A stretch of DNA of 64,000 nucleotides from NCBI RefSeq assembly GCF_017498545.1, contig NZ_CP071793.1, positions 2,914,001-2,978,000 on the forward strand, read 5' to 3'. This DNA comes from Sulfidibacter corallicola (GTDB taxonomy: Bacteria; Acidobacteriota; Holophagae; Acanthopleuribacterales; Acanthopleuribacteraceae). Both the position numbers and the translations under genes were made by a program. A model generated the notes under the pieces. That model saw only the letters and a program-made list of their open reading frames with translations, made no database searches and was not told the origin of the DNA. Shown here piece after piece: positions 6,953 to 17,600 of this stretch. Each line of letters opens with the position of its first letter. Position 1 is the first letter of the stretch.

Positions 6953-9900
6953 CTATTCTGTCCAAGTGATGATGTAGTCCTGGGTTTCCTCGGGGGCCTG
7001 GCGCCTGGACCGGCGTTCGCCCGGCGAAGGGGATTCGGGGCCGGGCGTGCGGCCCGACGCGTTGCGGCTGGCGTAGGTCGCCACCCAGCAGGGGGCTCCC
7101 AGCCGATCCTCCACCTCGATGCGTTTGGGGTGCACGTGCGTGATGGAGAAGTTGCGGAGATCCGAATCGGGCACCGCGCCGCGCCATCGGGCGTAGGCCC
7201 GCTTGGCCGCCCAGAACCGCACCGCTTCGCGCGCGGGTTCGGTGCCTGGCAGCATGGCCAATTCGTCGTGGGTCAGGAAATGGGCGACGGAGGGCATGGT
7301 CTCCATGGCTTCGCCGTGCAGGTCGGCGACCGCCAGGCCCAGCGGGGTGCGGCCGAGACGGGCGACCGCCAAATCGCCGTGGAGCGCCACCACGATCAGC
7401 CAGCGCTCGTCGCGGTAGTGCGCCGTGACCACCCCTTCGGCGGGCCCTTCGATGCGGATTTCGGCGGGGAAGATCGGGTGCCGTGTCGCGAGATCCAAGT
7501 GGTGCCGCAAGGCGTCCTTGGCGACGATGCGCCCGTTCAGCCAGCGTCGTTTGAGGCGCGGGTCCAGGTCGCCGTATGCGTCGCGCTCCACCTTGGTCAG
7601 GAACCGGCGCGACAGTTGATCGCGCGACAGGGCCAGGCGATAGCGGTCGCGAAACACCAGCGCGCCGCACGGACGCGGTACGGCCAGAAGGTGGCGATCC
7701 ACCTGCATGATGATGCGCCACAGGCGTTCGTCGGTCTCGAAACGGCGGTCGCGCCAACCTTCGATGCGCGCCCAGACCTGGTCGCCGCGCCAGATCACCA
7801 TGTCGGCGCTCACTTCCTGGTCGGTCAGGCTCCCGATTTCCACCGAGCAGCCCAACTCCTCGCCGATCTCGGGATCGGGCCCGAAGAATTCGATGCGGCC
7901 GATGCCGATCGGCATGGCCAGCCGATCTTTGTCGTTGCGCGCCATGATCCAGTAACCCAGCAATTGCCCGGCGCTATCGAGCAGGCTGCCCGGCCCGCGC
8001 CGCAGCGCGATGCGCCCGCGAATGCCTTGGGGACCGATACCTTCCAGGGCCGTCACCCCCTGGTAGGCCGGGCCGTGGAACATCCACCGGTCGCGGTATA
8101 GGGTGTCGGCGTCGATGTCCGGCGACGTCTCCCCCGCGATCGGCGCGTCCGGTGCCTCGGGAATGTCGGGTGGAGCATCCGCGAGGACCGCCGTCGCGCG
8201 GGCATAGCCTTTCAAGTCGATTTCGAGGCGATGGGCGTCCAATCGCCGGGTCACGATGCGCAGATCCAGCGGTTCGTCCACCAGCAGCCAGCGAAACGCC
8301 TGAATATCTTCGAGTGCGGTCACGACGAAACCCGGCGCGGATTCGCGGGCGATATCCACCATGATCTGAAGCGACATCGTCATCGGCACGACCGGGTAAC
8401 GATCGTTGAGAATCGGCCAATCGGGCGGTTGCGCGAAGAACGTGTGGTCCAGAAGTTCCGGAACCCTGTCGACCGAGAGGTGGCGGGTGAAGGTCCTAAC
8501 CAGGGATCCTCCTTCGTCGTTCCCTGGTGGCCTCTCTCGCGAACCCGAGGCGGACCAGTCCGGCTCGATCAGGGATTCATTCAACCCGGGAGCCTCGCTC
8601 CGCTGCCCCGCCAGGGCGCGAACGACGTCGGAGCCCGCCGTTTCAATCTCCCCGAGCAACGATTGAAACGCGCGGCCCGCCGTGCCCGTGGGGCCCAGAT
8701 CGGCGACAAAAGGCAAAGCGCGCCGATCGGGACGCTCCCCCCCACGCGGCAGTTCGAGCGGTGTGTTCAGCTCCACCAGGGGCACGCCCAATTTCAACCG
8801 CATCGTCGCGCGTTTTTCGGCTGAGGAGGAAGCTGGCTCGGACATGGCGGCCGGTTCCGCCCGACCCTCGCGAAAGTGACTCGGATCGACCGCCGCACCC
8901 TCCGCCCAAAGGGCCGCGCTCATGTGCGCCAATTGCTCCAATCCAGTGCGTTTGGAGAGGTTGGCGTGCAATGCAAGGTGCGGCCGATCGCCCAGCGTAT
9001 CGGCGATGAAGCCCGGCAGGCTGCCCGTCCCCACCTGAACGAAGGTGCGAAAGCCGTCGGCGTACATTCGTTCGATCAGCGACCGAAAGCGCACCGGTTC
9101 GACGAGATGGCGCAACGACAGTTCGCGGATGGCGGGAACGTCCTCGGGATAGGGCGCGGCCAAGGTCGCCGACCACAGCGGGATGCGCGGCGGGAACATG
9201 GGGAATTCGAGAAAGAAGGCGCGATGGGGCTCCAGGTAGTCGCGATAGAGCGGCGAATGGAACCCGCTCTGGAAGGGCAGCACGCGGGTCAGGACCTGGA
9301 GATCCTGCAACCGCTGCTCGATCTCGGCGATCGCGTAGGGCCGGCCGCAAAGAATCACCTGGCGCGGGCAGTTCTCGTGGGAGACGGACAGGTCGTCCAA
9401 ACCGATCATGGCTTCGCGGGCCCTTTCCAGACTGCAGCCGGCGGCCAGGAACTGAACGTCCGGCACGTTCAGGCTGCCGGGCTGGAGCTGCTCGCCGAAG
9501 GCGTCGGCCTCGCGCTCGGGCACGCAGCCCGCGGCCATCAAGCCGCTCCATTCGCCGATGCTGTGACCCGCGACGGCGTCCGGTTCGATGCCCAGCCGCA
9601 GCAGGGTTCGGTGAAGAAAGCGGTTGGTCTGGATGATGCCGATCCCGGCGGCAAGCAAATCCGACTGTAGCGCGCCGGGATCGGTACGGGCCGGCAGGGC
9701 CATGTGGAAATGGTTCGCGATGTCCGCCAATCGCGGTTCGAAGCTGCTGTCCACACCGGGAAAGACGAACGCCAGTTTGGCTTCCGGCGTGACGACGGGC
9801 CGGTTGGTGAAATAGATGCCGTTGCGCCCCCGCCACGGCACACCGCGTCGCACGATGGTCTTCGCCCGTTCCAATCGCGCCTCGGTGGGATTCACGATCG

Positions 9901-11476
9901 CCACCCGCCAGGAAGCCGAGCCGGCCTCGACGCAGGATCGCTTCTCGGTCAAGGCGCGAACCAGGTCCTCGCCATCTTCGGCCGCGAATACCGCCAACCG
10001 CGGCAGATCGGTGGTCGTCGCGCTCGGGGGCGCCACGAGCACGGTGGCCCTGGGGTCGACGACAGGGGCCGGGTCGGCTACGCTCTCCAACACCAGGTGG
10101 GCATTGATGCCACCGAATCCAAAGGCGTTGACCGCGGCAATTCGCGTTTCGCCCGCGCGCGTTTCCCATGGAGCACACACGTTCACGGGCAAGAACCGGG
10201 TGTCCCGCAGCGCGTCGCACGGGTGCTCGCAGTGCAGGGTCGGCAGGTGTTCGCCGTGATAGATCGCCAGCGCGGCCTTGATCAAGCCGGCCATGCCCGC
10301 CGCGGGCATCGTGTGCCCGATCATCGACTTGACCGAACCCAGGCCGATCGGTGGGTGCTCGGGCCGAGCCGATCCGAAAAACCGGGTCAGGGTCTCCAGT
10401 TCGGCCGCATCGCCGGCGGGGGTGCCGGTCCCGTGGGCCTCGAGGAAGCCCAGTCGCTCCGGCTCGAGGCCCGCTTCACGCCAAGCCCGTTCCAATGCCA
10501 ACACCTGGCCGTCCACCGACGGGCTCATCAAGCTGCCCGTTCGGCCGTCGCTGGCGATACCCACCCCGCGAATCACGGCGTAGATCCGGTCGCCGTCCCG
10601 TTCGGCATCCTCCAGGCGTTTGAGGCACACCATGCCGGCGCCTTCACCGATCAGCAACCCGTCGGCGCGGCGGTCGAACGGCCGGATCTGTTGGTCGCGG
10701 GACAGGGCTCCCAACTGGCTGAACACACTCCAAAAAGCCACGTCGTGACTCAGGTGGATGCCGCCGGCCAGCACCAGGTCGCACCGCCCCGAGCGCAACT
10801 CGCGCACTGCCTGATCCACGGCGAGCAGCGAGCCCGCGCAGGCCGCGTCGACCGTGTAGGCCGGGCCGAAGAGGTTCAGGCGATTGGCCAGGCGGGATGC
10901 GGTCAAGTTGGGCACCAGGCCGATGGCGGTGTCGGGGCCGTAGTGGCCCAAGCCGCCCTGGAACTCGGCCTTCACCCGCGCCAACGCCGCCGCGTCGATG
11001 CCGGGCACCAGACGTTGCAGCGCATGGACCAACTGGGCCGAGGTGCGCACGTGCTGTTCCAGGCGGGTCATGCCGGCGCCGATGTAGTTGCCGCGGGCGA
11101 TGATGACCCCGGCCTTGGCGGCATCGTAATCGCCCTCGCGATAACCCGCGTCGGCCAAAACCGCGGCCGCCAGTTTCAAGCTGATCATTTGGTCCGGTTC
11201 GGCGCCCTCGGCCGCGACCGGCATGATGCCGAAGACGAGCGGGTCGAAATCGACGAGATCGTCGACGAAACCGCCGCGCAGGCAGTAGAAACGATCGGGC
11301 GCGGCACTTTCGGGGTCGTAGAAAAGTGGTTCCCAGCGTTGCGGCGGTACCTCGCGAATGGCATCGACGCCGGTGCGGAGATTGTGCCGGAAAGCCGCCA
11401 GGTCTTCGGCTCCGGGAAAGAGACAGGCCATGCCGGTCAGGGCGATGGCACAGTCGGATCGGTCGGTCTGTGTCAT
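6953..11476 (-). CDS. Multidomain synthase KS-AT-DH-(PPTase-like)
   Basis: The 1507-residue protein starts at an ATG with GAGGA 8 bp upstream. Domains in order: KS (about 10-455) with Cys near 213 in VDAACAGSL, His in EAHGTGT and GHTMPAAG; AT (about 575-860) with Ser near 637 in AGHSIGEWSGL and His in SGFHSPL; a double-hotdog dehydratase-like region (about 985-1260) with DRYPVVPMTM and MFHGPAYQGV; and a C-terminal phosphopantetheinyl-transferase-like region (about 1300-1470). The layout recalls the PfaB/PfaC part of polyunsaturated fatty acid synthases. The usual DH motif HxxxGxxxxP is not evident, with Asn-Asp at the expected place. The PPTase signature reads FWAAKRAYARWRG instead of WxxKExxxK, so the catalytic Glu is replaced. 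It lacks its own ACP and must work with the ACPs of the neighbouring proteins. Confidence 0.9.
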   Translation of the reverse strand: MTQTDRSDCAIALTGMACLFPGAEDLAAFRHNLRTGVDAIREVPPQRWEPLFYDPESAAPDRFYCLRGGFVDDLVDFDPLVFGIMPVAAEGAEPDQMISLKLAAAVLADAGYREGDYDAAKAGVIIARGNYIGAGMTRLEQHVRTSAQLVHALQRLVPGIDAAALARVKAEFQGGLGHYGPDTAIGLVPNLTASRLANRLNLFGPAYTVDAACAGSLLAVDQAVRELRSGRCDLVLAGGIHLSHDVAFWSVFSQLGALSRDQQIRPFDRRADGLLIGEGAGMVCLKRLEDAERDGDRIYAVIRGVGIASDGRTGSLMSPSVDGQVLALERAWREAGLEPERLGFLEAHGTGTPAGDAAELETLTRFFGSARPEHPPIGLGSVKSMIGHTMPAAGMAGLIKAALAIYHGEHLPTLHCEHPCDALRDTRFLPVNVCAPWETRAGETRIAAVNAFGFGGINAHLVLESVADPAPVVDPRATVLVAPPSATTTDLPRLAVFAAEDGEDLVRALTEKRSCVEAGSASWRVAIVNPTEARLERAKTIVRRGVPWRGRNGIYFTNRPVVTPEAKLAFVFPGVDSSFEPRLADIANHFHMALPARTDPGALQSDLLAAGIGIIQTNRFLHRTLLRLGIEPDAVAGHSIGEWSGLMAAGCVPEREADAFGEQLQPGSLNVPDVQFLAAGCSLERAREAMIGLDDLSVSHENCPRQVILCGRPYAIAEIEQRLQDLQVLTRVLPFQSGFHSPLYRDYLEPHRAFFLEFPMFPPRIPLWSATLAAPYPEDVPAIRELSLRHLVEPVRFRSLIERMYADGFRTFVQVGTGSLPGFIADTLGDRPHLALHANLSKRTGLEQLAHMSAALWAEGAAVDPSHFREGRAEPAAMSEPASSSAEKRATMRLKLGVPLVELNTPLELPRGGERPDRRALPFVADLGPTGTAGRAFQSLLGEIETAGSDVVRALAGQRSEAPGLNESLIEPDWSASGSRERPPGNDEGGSLVRTFTRHLSVDRVPELLDHTFFAQPPDWPILNDRYPVVPMTMSLQIMVDIARESAPGFVVTALEDIQAFRWLLVDEPLDLRIVTRRLDAHRLEIDLKGYARATAVLADAPPDIPEAPDAPIAGETSPDIDADTLYRDRWMFHGPAYQGVTALEGIGPQGIRGRIALRRGPGSLLDSAGQLLGYWIMARNDKDRLAMPIGIGRIEFFGPDPEIGEELGCSVEIGSLTDQEVSADMVIWRGDQVWARIEGWRDRRFETDERLWRIIMQVDRHLLAVPRPCGALVFRDRYRLALSRDQLSRRFLTKVERDAYGDLDPRLKRRWLNGRIVAKDALRHHLDLATRHPIFPAEIRIEGPAEGVVTAHYRDERWLIVVALHGDLAVARLGRTPLGLAVADLHGEAMETMPSVAHFLTHDELAMLPGTEPAREAVRFWAAKRAYARWRGAVPDSDLRNFSITHVHPKRIEVEDRLGAPCWVATYASRNASGRTPGPESPSPGERRSRRQAPEETQDYIITWTE

Positions 11477-11622
11477 GATCGCAATCCTCGATGAAATGAA
11501 GCTGAGGCGATTCGGGCGCCATCGGGAAGGGTTCCCGGGCACGCGGCGCGCAGGTCCACGGCGGCGCCTGGGGGGATCGCGTCGCCGATCCCCCCGATCG
11601 CAAGTTGCTGGACAGAAGGGGA

Positions 11623-14600
11623 TCAGGCCAGGGCCATGTTCTCCGGGGTGGCGCACATCCACACCACCTGGGTATCCCCGCGATGGCCACGGTGAAGTTC
11701 GTCCATGAAGGCCGCCACCCCGGTTTCCGGCGAAATCAGGCCGATCCCGCGGCGCGCGTATTCGCGTTCCAGTTCGGGCGACACCATGCCGTGGCTCGCC
11801 CAGGGGCCCCAGTTGATCGAAACCACCCGGCCTTCCATCTGGCTCTGCAGCGCGTGGGCGATCTTGTCGAGCACGTCGTTGGCCGCGGCATAGTCCACCT
11901 GGCCGCGATTGCCGAAGGCTCCGGCGACGGAACTGAAGAAGACCACGAAGCGCGTATCGCGGCGCAGCTTCTTGGCCAGCACCAAGGCTCCCGAAACCTT
12001 GGTGTCGAAGACCCGCTCGAAACTCTCGCGGGTCTTGTGGCGCAACAGTTTGTCTTCCACCACACCCGCACCGTGGATCGCACCGCTGATCGTGCCGTGC
12101 CGGTCGTAGACACCATCGATAAAGGCCTCGAAGGCCTGGATGTCGCGCACGTCCACGGCCGAATAATGGACCTTGGCGCCCAGCGCCTCCATCCGTTGCA
12201 GGGTTTGCTCGATTTCGCGCCGGGAGAGGACGCTCTTGAGTTCGGCTTCGATGACCGAAGGCACGGCTCCTTGGTGGCGCTCGATCAGGAGGCGGCGCAA
12301 GGCCTGGGGATCTCGTGCCGCGGCCAGTTCGGCGTCCTCCGGCTCGGTGGGTCTCCGGGAACGACCCACCAGCTCGAAGGTGCAGCCATAGCGCCGAGCC
12401 AGGTCGATCGCGATCTTGGCGGTGATCCCGCGCGCACCACCGGTGATGATGATGACGCTGTCGTGGTCCAGCCCCAGGGACGCCACTTTCGCCGCCACTT
12501 CGTCCGTCAGGGGGGTGGGCACGCACTTGAGCGCGCGGCGGTTCCCCTGTTTGTAGGCGACCTCGGTGAGCGGGTTGTCGGCGAGCAGTTCGGCCTCGAG
12601 GTAGCCGGCCAGATCCTCGGCCGACTCGCCCAGGTTCAGATCCACCCAGTGGGCGCGAAGCTCCGGCCATTCCTTGGCCACCGATTTCACCAGGCCGGCC
12701 ATGCCGCCTCCGCGCGAGAAATCGGCGCCCGGGCTGGCGGCGTCGCCCCGAAAGTGTCCGAAGCGACCACCCAGCCCGCCAGCCGCCAACAGGTACCCGG
12801 CGCCGTTGATCAGCAGGGTCCGAATCAGTTCGAAGCATTGCTTGATGTCGGTCACGAACGCATCGGGCGCCAAGCCGGCGAGGTGGATCAGGCCGTCGAC
12901 GCGCCCAAAGCTGGCGGGCACCTTCTCACCGAGGGTGATGATGCGCACCTCGGCACCGTGGCGCACCAGGCGATCGCCCAAAATCGGGGCCAGGCCCAGG
13001 GTGTCGTCGGTGATCAGGAAATGCTTGCCGTCGAGGCGGTGATCTCCCTGAACCACTTCCGGCACTTCGTCGACCGCGAGCAGGTAGCGCGACATTTCGG
13101 CCCGTGTCGCCGCATCGCGCATCGCCGATGACGGAATGGGTCCTTCGAGCGAACCGGAATGTGGCTCGCCGGCATCGCCGGTGTCTTGGCCCGCGCGTTC
13201 CTCGAGCCAGCCCACCATCGCGCCCAAGGTCTTCATGGAGGCCAGGACCTCCATCATCGAGTCGCGCCGGCCTTCGCCGACCTTGCCGAAGCCCAGTTGC
13301 TCCGCCAGTTCGCCGACGATCTCCAAACGCTTGATCGAGTCGATCGAGAGATCCGCTTCCAAGTCCAAGTTGAGGTCCAACACGTCCTCGGGGTATCCCG
13401 TCCGTTTGCTGACGATACGCAACACCAGCGTCGCGACGCAGCGTGTCTTTTCCGGTGGTGCGACCTGCTCCGCCTGTTCCGCCACGGGCTCCGCCGCGGG
13501 AACCCGGTCCAGCAGCCAGTCGAGCATCGCCTGGAGGGTTCGTTTGGCCGCGAGCTGCTCCATCAGGGCGTCCTGATCCGCTTCGAACTGGCCCGAGAGG
13601 CCGAGCCGGCGCGTCAGTTCGCCGATGATCTCGATGCGCTTGATGGAATCGATCGAGAGGTCCGCTTCCAGGTCCAACCCCAGGTCCAGCATGTCCTCGG
13701 GATAACCGGTGCGCTCGGCGACGATCGTCAACAGGGTCGCCTTGGTGTCCAAGCTCGGCGCCATCGCCTTTGCGAGGTTCGCCTTCGCGAGGTTCGCCTT
13801 CGCGAGGTTCGCCTCTGCGTCAGGCAGCGCCGGTGCGCCAAACTCGGCTTCGGCGGAGATCATCGCCGCACTGGGCAGTGCCGGGGCGGGCGTGGCGCCC
13901 AGGTAACCCAGCATCACTTCGCGTCCGGCGTGAACCAGGTCGCGCACGCTTTGGAGGTAAGCGTGCACGACCTGGTCACGTTCGGACGGATGCGCCGGTA
14001 CCGGCGCTTGGCCCGAAGTGCCGAGGGACAGTGGGTGGGACAATATTTGAAGACCGTTGACGGGAAGAGGGCCGTCCTTGGGGCGCGCCACCATGCCGTC
14101 GACCCACCAAACGGAGCGCGGCAGGTGTGCCGGTCCCTGACTCAGGTCCAAGACTTCGGCACCGCGTTCCTCGAGCACCGGCTCGATCCGCACGGGATGG
14201 CCCAAAACCGCCAATTGGCCAAGCGTGCGCAAAAGCTGCGGAAGTCCGGGCTCGCCGAGTCGATGGGTGGCCAGACAACGGTGGGGTTTTCCTTCGAGGA
14301 TCCGGCCAACCAACCCGGTGAGCACCGAACCGGGACCGACTTCCACGAACAGGCGTGCACCGGCTCGGTACATCCGCTCGATTTGCTCCTGGAAACGAAC
14401 CGGGCTGACCAGGTGACGCGCCAGCAGGTCCACGATGGCCGCGGGGTTTTCGGGATAGGGCCGGGCGGTGGCGTTGGCGTAGACCGGAAACCGCGGCGCG
14501 GCAAACGCCCGTTCGAGGCAGGCATTGGCGAACGCGGTTTCGGCTCGGGCGATCAGCGGACTGTGAAAGGCGCAGGCTACCGGAATTCGCTTGACCGTGT

Positions 14601-17600
14601 AACCGTGGTCTTCCAGCAGGACCCGGGCGCGGTCCACCGCGTCGGTCGCCCCCGAGATGACGGTTTGGTTCGGAGCATTCTGGTTCGCGAGCGCGATGCC
14701 CTCCAGGTCGTCGAGAAGATTTTCGAGTTCGGCCCGACCGGCGACCACGGCAGCCATGGTGCCGGGATCGGATGGGGCCGCATCCAGGATGCAGGCGGCC
14801 CTCTGGGCGCTGAGGGTCAACAGGTCGGCGCGCGACAGGGCATCGGCAACGGTGAGCGCCACCAACTCGCCGTAGCTGTGACCGCCCGCCATCTGGGGTT
14901 CCACACCGAATTTTCGAAGTAGATCGGCCATCGCCAGGCCGGTCATGCCCAGGACCGGTTGCGCCACGCGGGTGTCGGTGACGGCCGCCTGCTGGGCGGC
15001 ACGCCGCTCCGAATCGTAGGCGGCAGGTGGGAACAACAGGTCCACCCATCGGGCGCCTTGTTCCAGGATCCCGTTCAATTCGGGAAAGGTGACGAACAGA
15101 TCGCGCAGCATGTCCGGGCGCTGAGTGCCCTGACCCGGGAACAGGTAGGCGATCGGCTTCGGTCCGGCAACGCCATCCGTCGCGGCGTCCGTTTCGGCCT
15201 CGAAACGATTGACGTCCGGCTCCGCGCGCAACGCCTTGCCCAGGGCTTGGCGCAAATCGTTCAGGTCCTCGGCCAGGAACGCCACTTGGACCGGTCCCTC
15301 GCCAGAGCATGCGGCGGTCAGCGCCAAATCGCGCAGGCGAAGCGGCACATCACCCTCGAGAAATGCGGCCAAGGTCCGCATGTGGCGCAGCGCGACCTGA
15401 CGATCGCCGCCCCGAAACAGGAACAGTTCCACCGGCCACTGGCCGCCCACCTCGGGTTGGCGACCAGCTTCGGGTGCCTGGGAAAGTACCGCGTGGAAGT
15501 TGGTACCGCCGAAGCCGAATGCGCTGACCGCCGCGCGGCGACGCTCACCGGGCCATGGGCCCGCGGCGTTCGCCAGCACGAAAGGACTGGCGCCCACGCC
15601 GTAGCCGGGATTGGGTTCGCGAATGTGCAGGGTCGGCGGCAGCACGCGATGGTACAGGGATTTGGCGCATTTGATCAGACCCGCGAGGCCGGCCGCGCAT
15701 TTGGTGTGACCGATTTGGCTCTTGACCGAACCCAGGGCGCAGCTCCGCGGAAGGGCGCCGCCGTCACCGAACACTTCGTGCAGGGCCTGCAGCTCGGTGC
15801 GATCGCCCACGACGGTGCCGGTGCCGTGGGCTTCCATCAACCCCACTTCGCCGGGCAGAATGCCCGACATGCGGTAGGCTCGGGCCAGGGTGCGCGTCTG
15901 GCCCTCCTTGCGCGGCGCGGTCAGGCCCAGGCTCTTGCCGTCACTCGCGCCGGCGATGCCGTCCAGTACGGCGTAGATTCGATCGCCGTCCGCCTGGGCG
16001 TCCGCAAGGCGCTTCAGCACCACAACCGCCACGCCTTCGCCCAGCACGATACCGTCGGCCCCGCTGTCGAAGGAACGGCAAGCCCCTTTGCGGGACAAGG
16101 CCTGAACGCTGGCGAACATCAAATAATCGTTGATGCCGTTGTGGAGATCGGCCCCGCCGACGAGCACCATGTCACTGGTGCCGCTCATCAGTTCCTTGGC
16201 GGCCAGTTCCACCGCGGCCAGCGAGCTGGCACAGGCCGCGTCGACGGTGTAGTTCACCCCGCCCAGATCCAGGCGATTGGCGATACGTCCGGCGATCACG
16301 TTGGCCAGGACCCCGGGAAAAGAATCTTCGCTGAGTTTCGGCAATGCGGCATCCAACTCGGGTGGGATCTCGCCGAGGTAGTGCTTGAACAGGTTGCGGA
16401 ACCCGTAACCGGCCGAAAGGTCGGTGCCCGATTCGGCGCCGAAAATGACCGAGGTCCGTTCTCGATCGAATGTGCGTTCGGCATAACCCGCATCGGCCAG
16501 GGCGCGACGCGCCACTTCCAGGGCCAGCAACTGCACCGGTTCGATGGCCGCCAGCGATTGCGGCGGAATGCCGTAGACCAGGGGGTCGAACGGAATCGGA
16601 TCGATGAAGCCTCCCCACTTGCAGCCGGTCTTGCCGTCACTGCCGGTACCCTGTGGGTCGTAGTACTGGTCGACCCGCCAGCGGGTCTCGGGCACTTCGG
16701 TCACCGCGTCTCGGCCGTTCACGATGTTGGCCCAGTAACTCTCCAGGTCGGACGCGCCGGGGAACACGCATTCCATGCCCACGATGGCCAATTGCATTCC
16801 ATCCGAGGCGGGTACCTCGATGAGCTCATCGTCGATCTTCTCCAGCAGGCGGGTGCCGTCCTCGCTGACCCGACGGTGCAGTTCCGCCATCGACAGCGTG
16901 CCGCGCTGCATGGCCGCGACCTGGCCGATCATGTACATGCCCTCGGATCGCCTGCGTTGCACGTCCACCGAGATCAGGTCGTCGCCACGGCGTTCGATGC
17001 CCTTGGCCGCCAAGCGGAGGCGACCCACATTCAGGTTTTCCAGGGCCTGCCAGATTTCCTGGGCGTCCTTGTCCGCCTCCCGCAGGCAGGCCTTCTCCTG
17101 CTCGAAAGCCGTCACGTAAGGCGTGTCCAGACAGCGCGTCGTATGGCCCGGCGCGGTTTCCAGAAGGACGGTTCGCTCGCCATCGAGCACTTCGCGCTGG
17201 TAATCGGCCAGGACCGCACCACTGGCCACCGCTTCGTAGGTCGCGATGTAGGCCGATCCCATCAGCACGCCGACGGCGGCGCCACGGGCGGCGAGCGGCG
17301 CGGCCAGTGCGGCGACCATCGAGGCCGAGCGCGCATCGTGAATGCCACCGGCGAACAGGACACTCAACTCTTCGGGCCGCGGAAAGGCGAGCAGCCGCTC
17401 CACCTGCTGATCCCAGAGGCCGAAACTGGAACGGGGCCCCACATGGCCGCCGCACTCGCGACCCTCGAACACGAACCGGCGTGCGCCGTCCTCGAGAAAC
17501 ATGTCCAGCAAGCCTGGAGCGGGCACGTGCAGATAGGTCCGAATCCCGGCCTCCTCGAAGGGACGCGCCTGGGAGGGCCGCCCACCGGCGATCAGCACCG

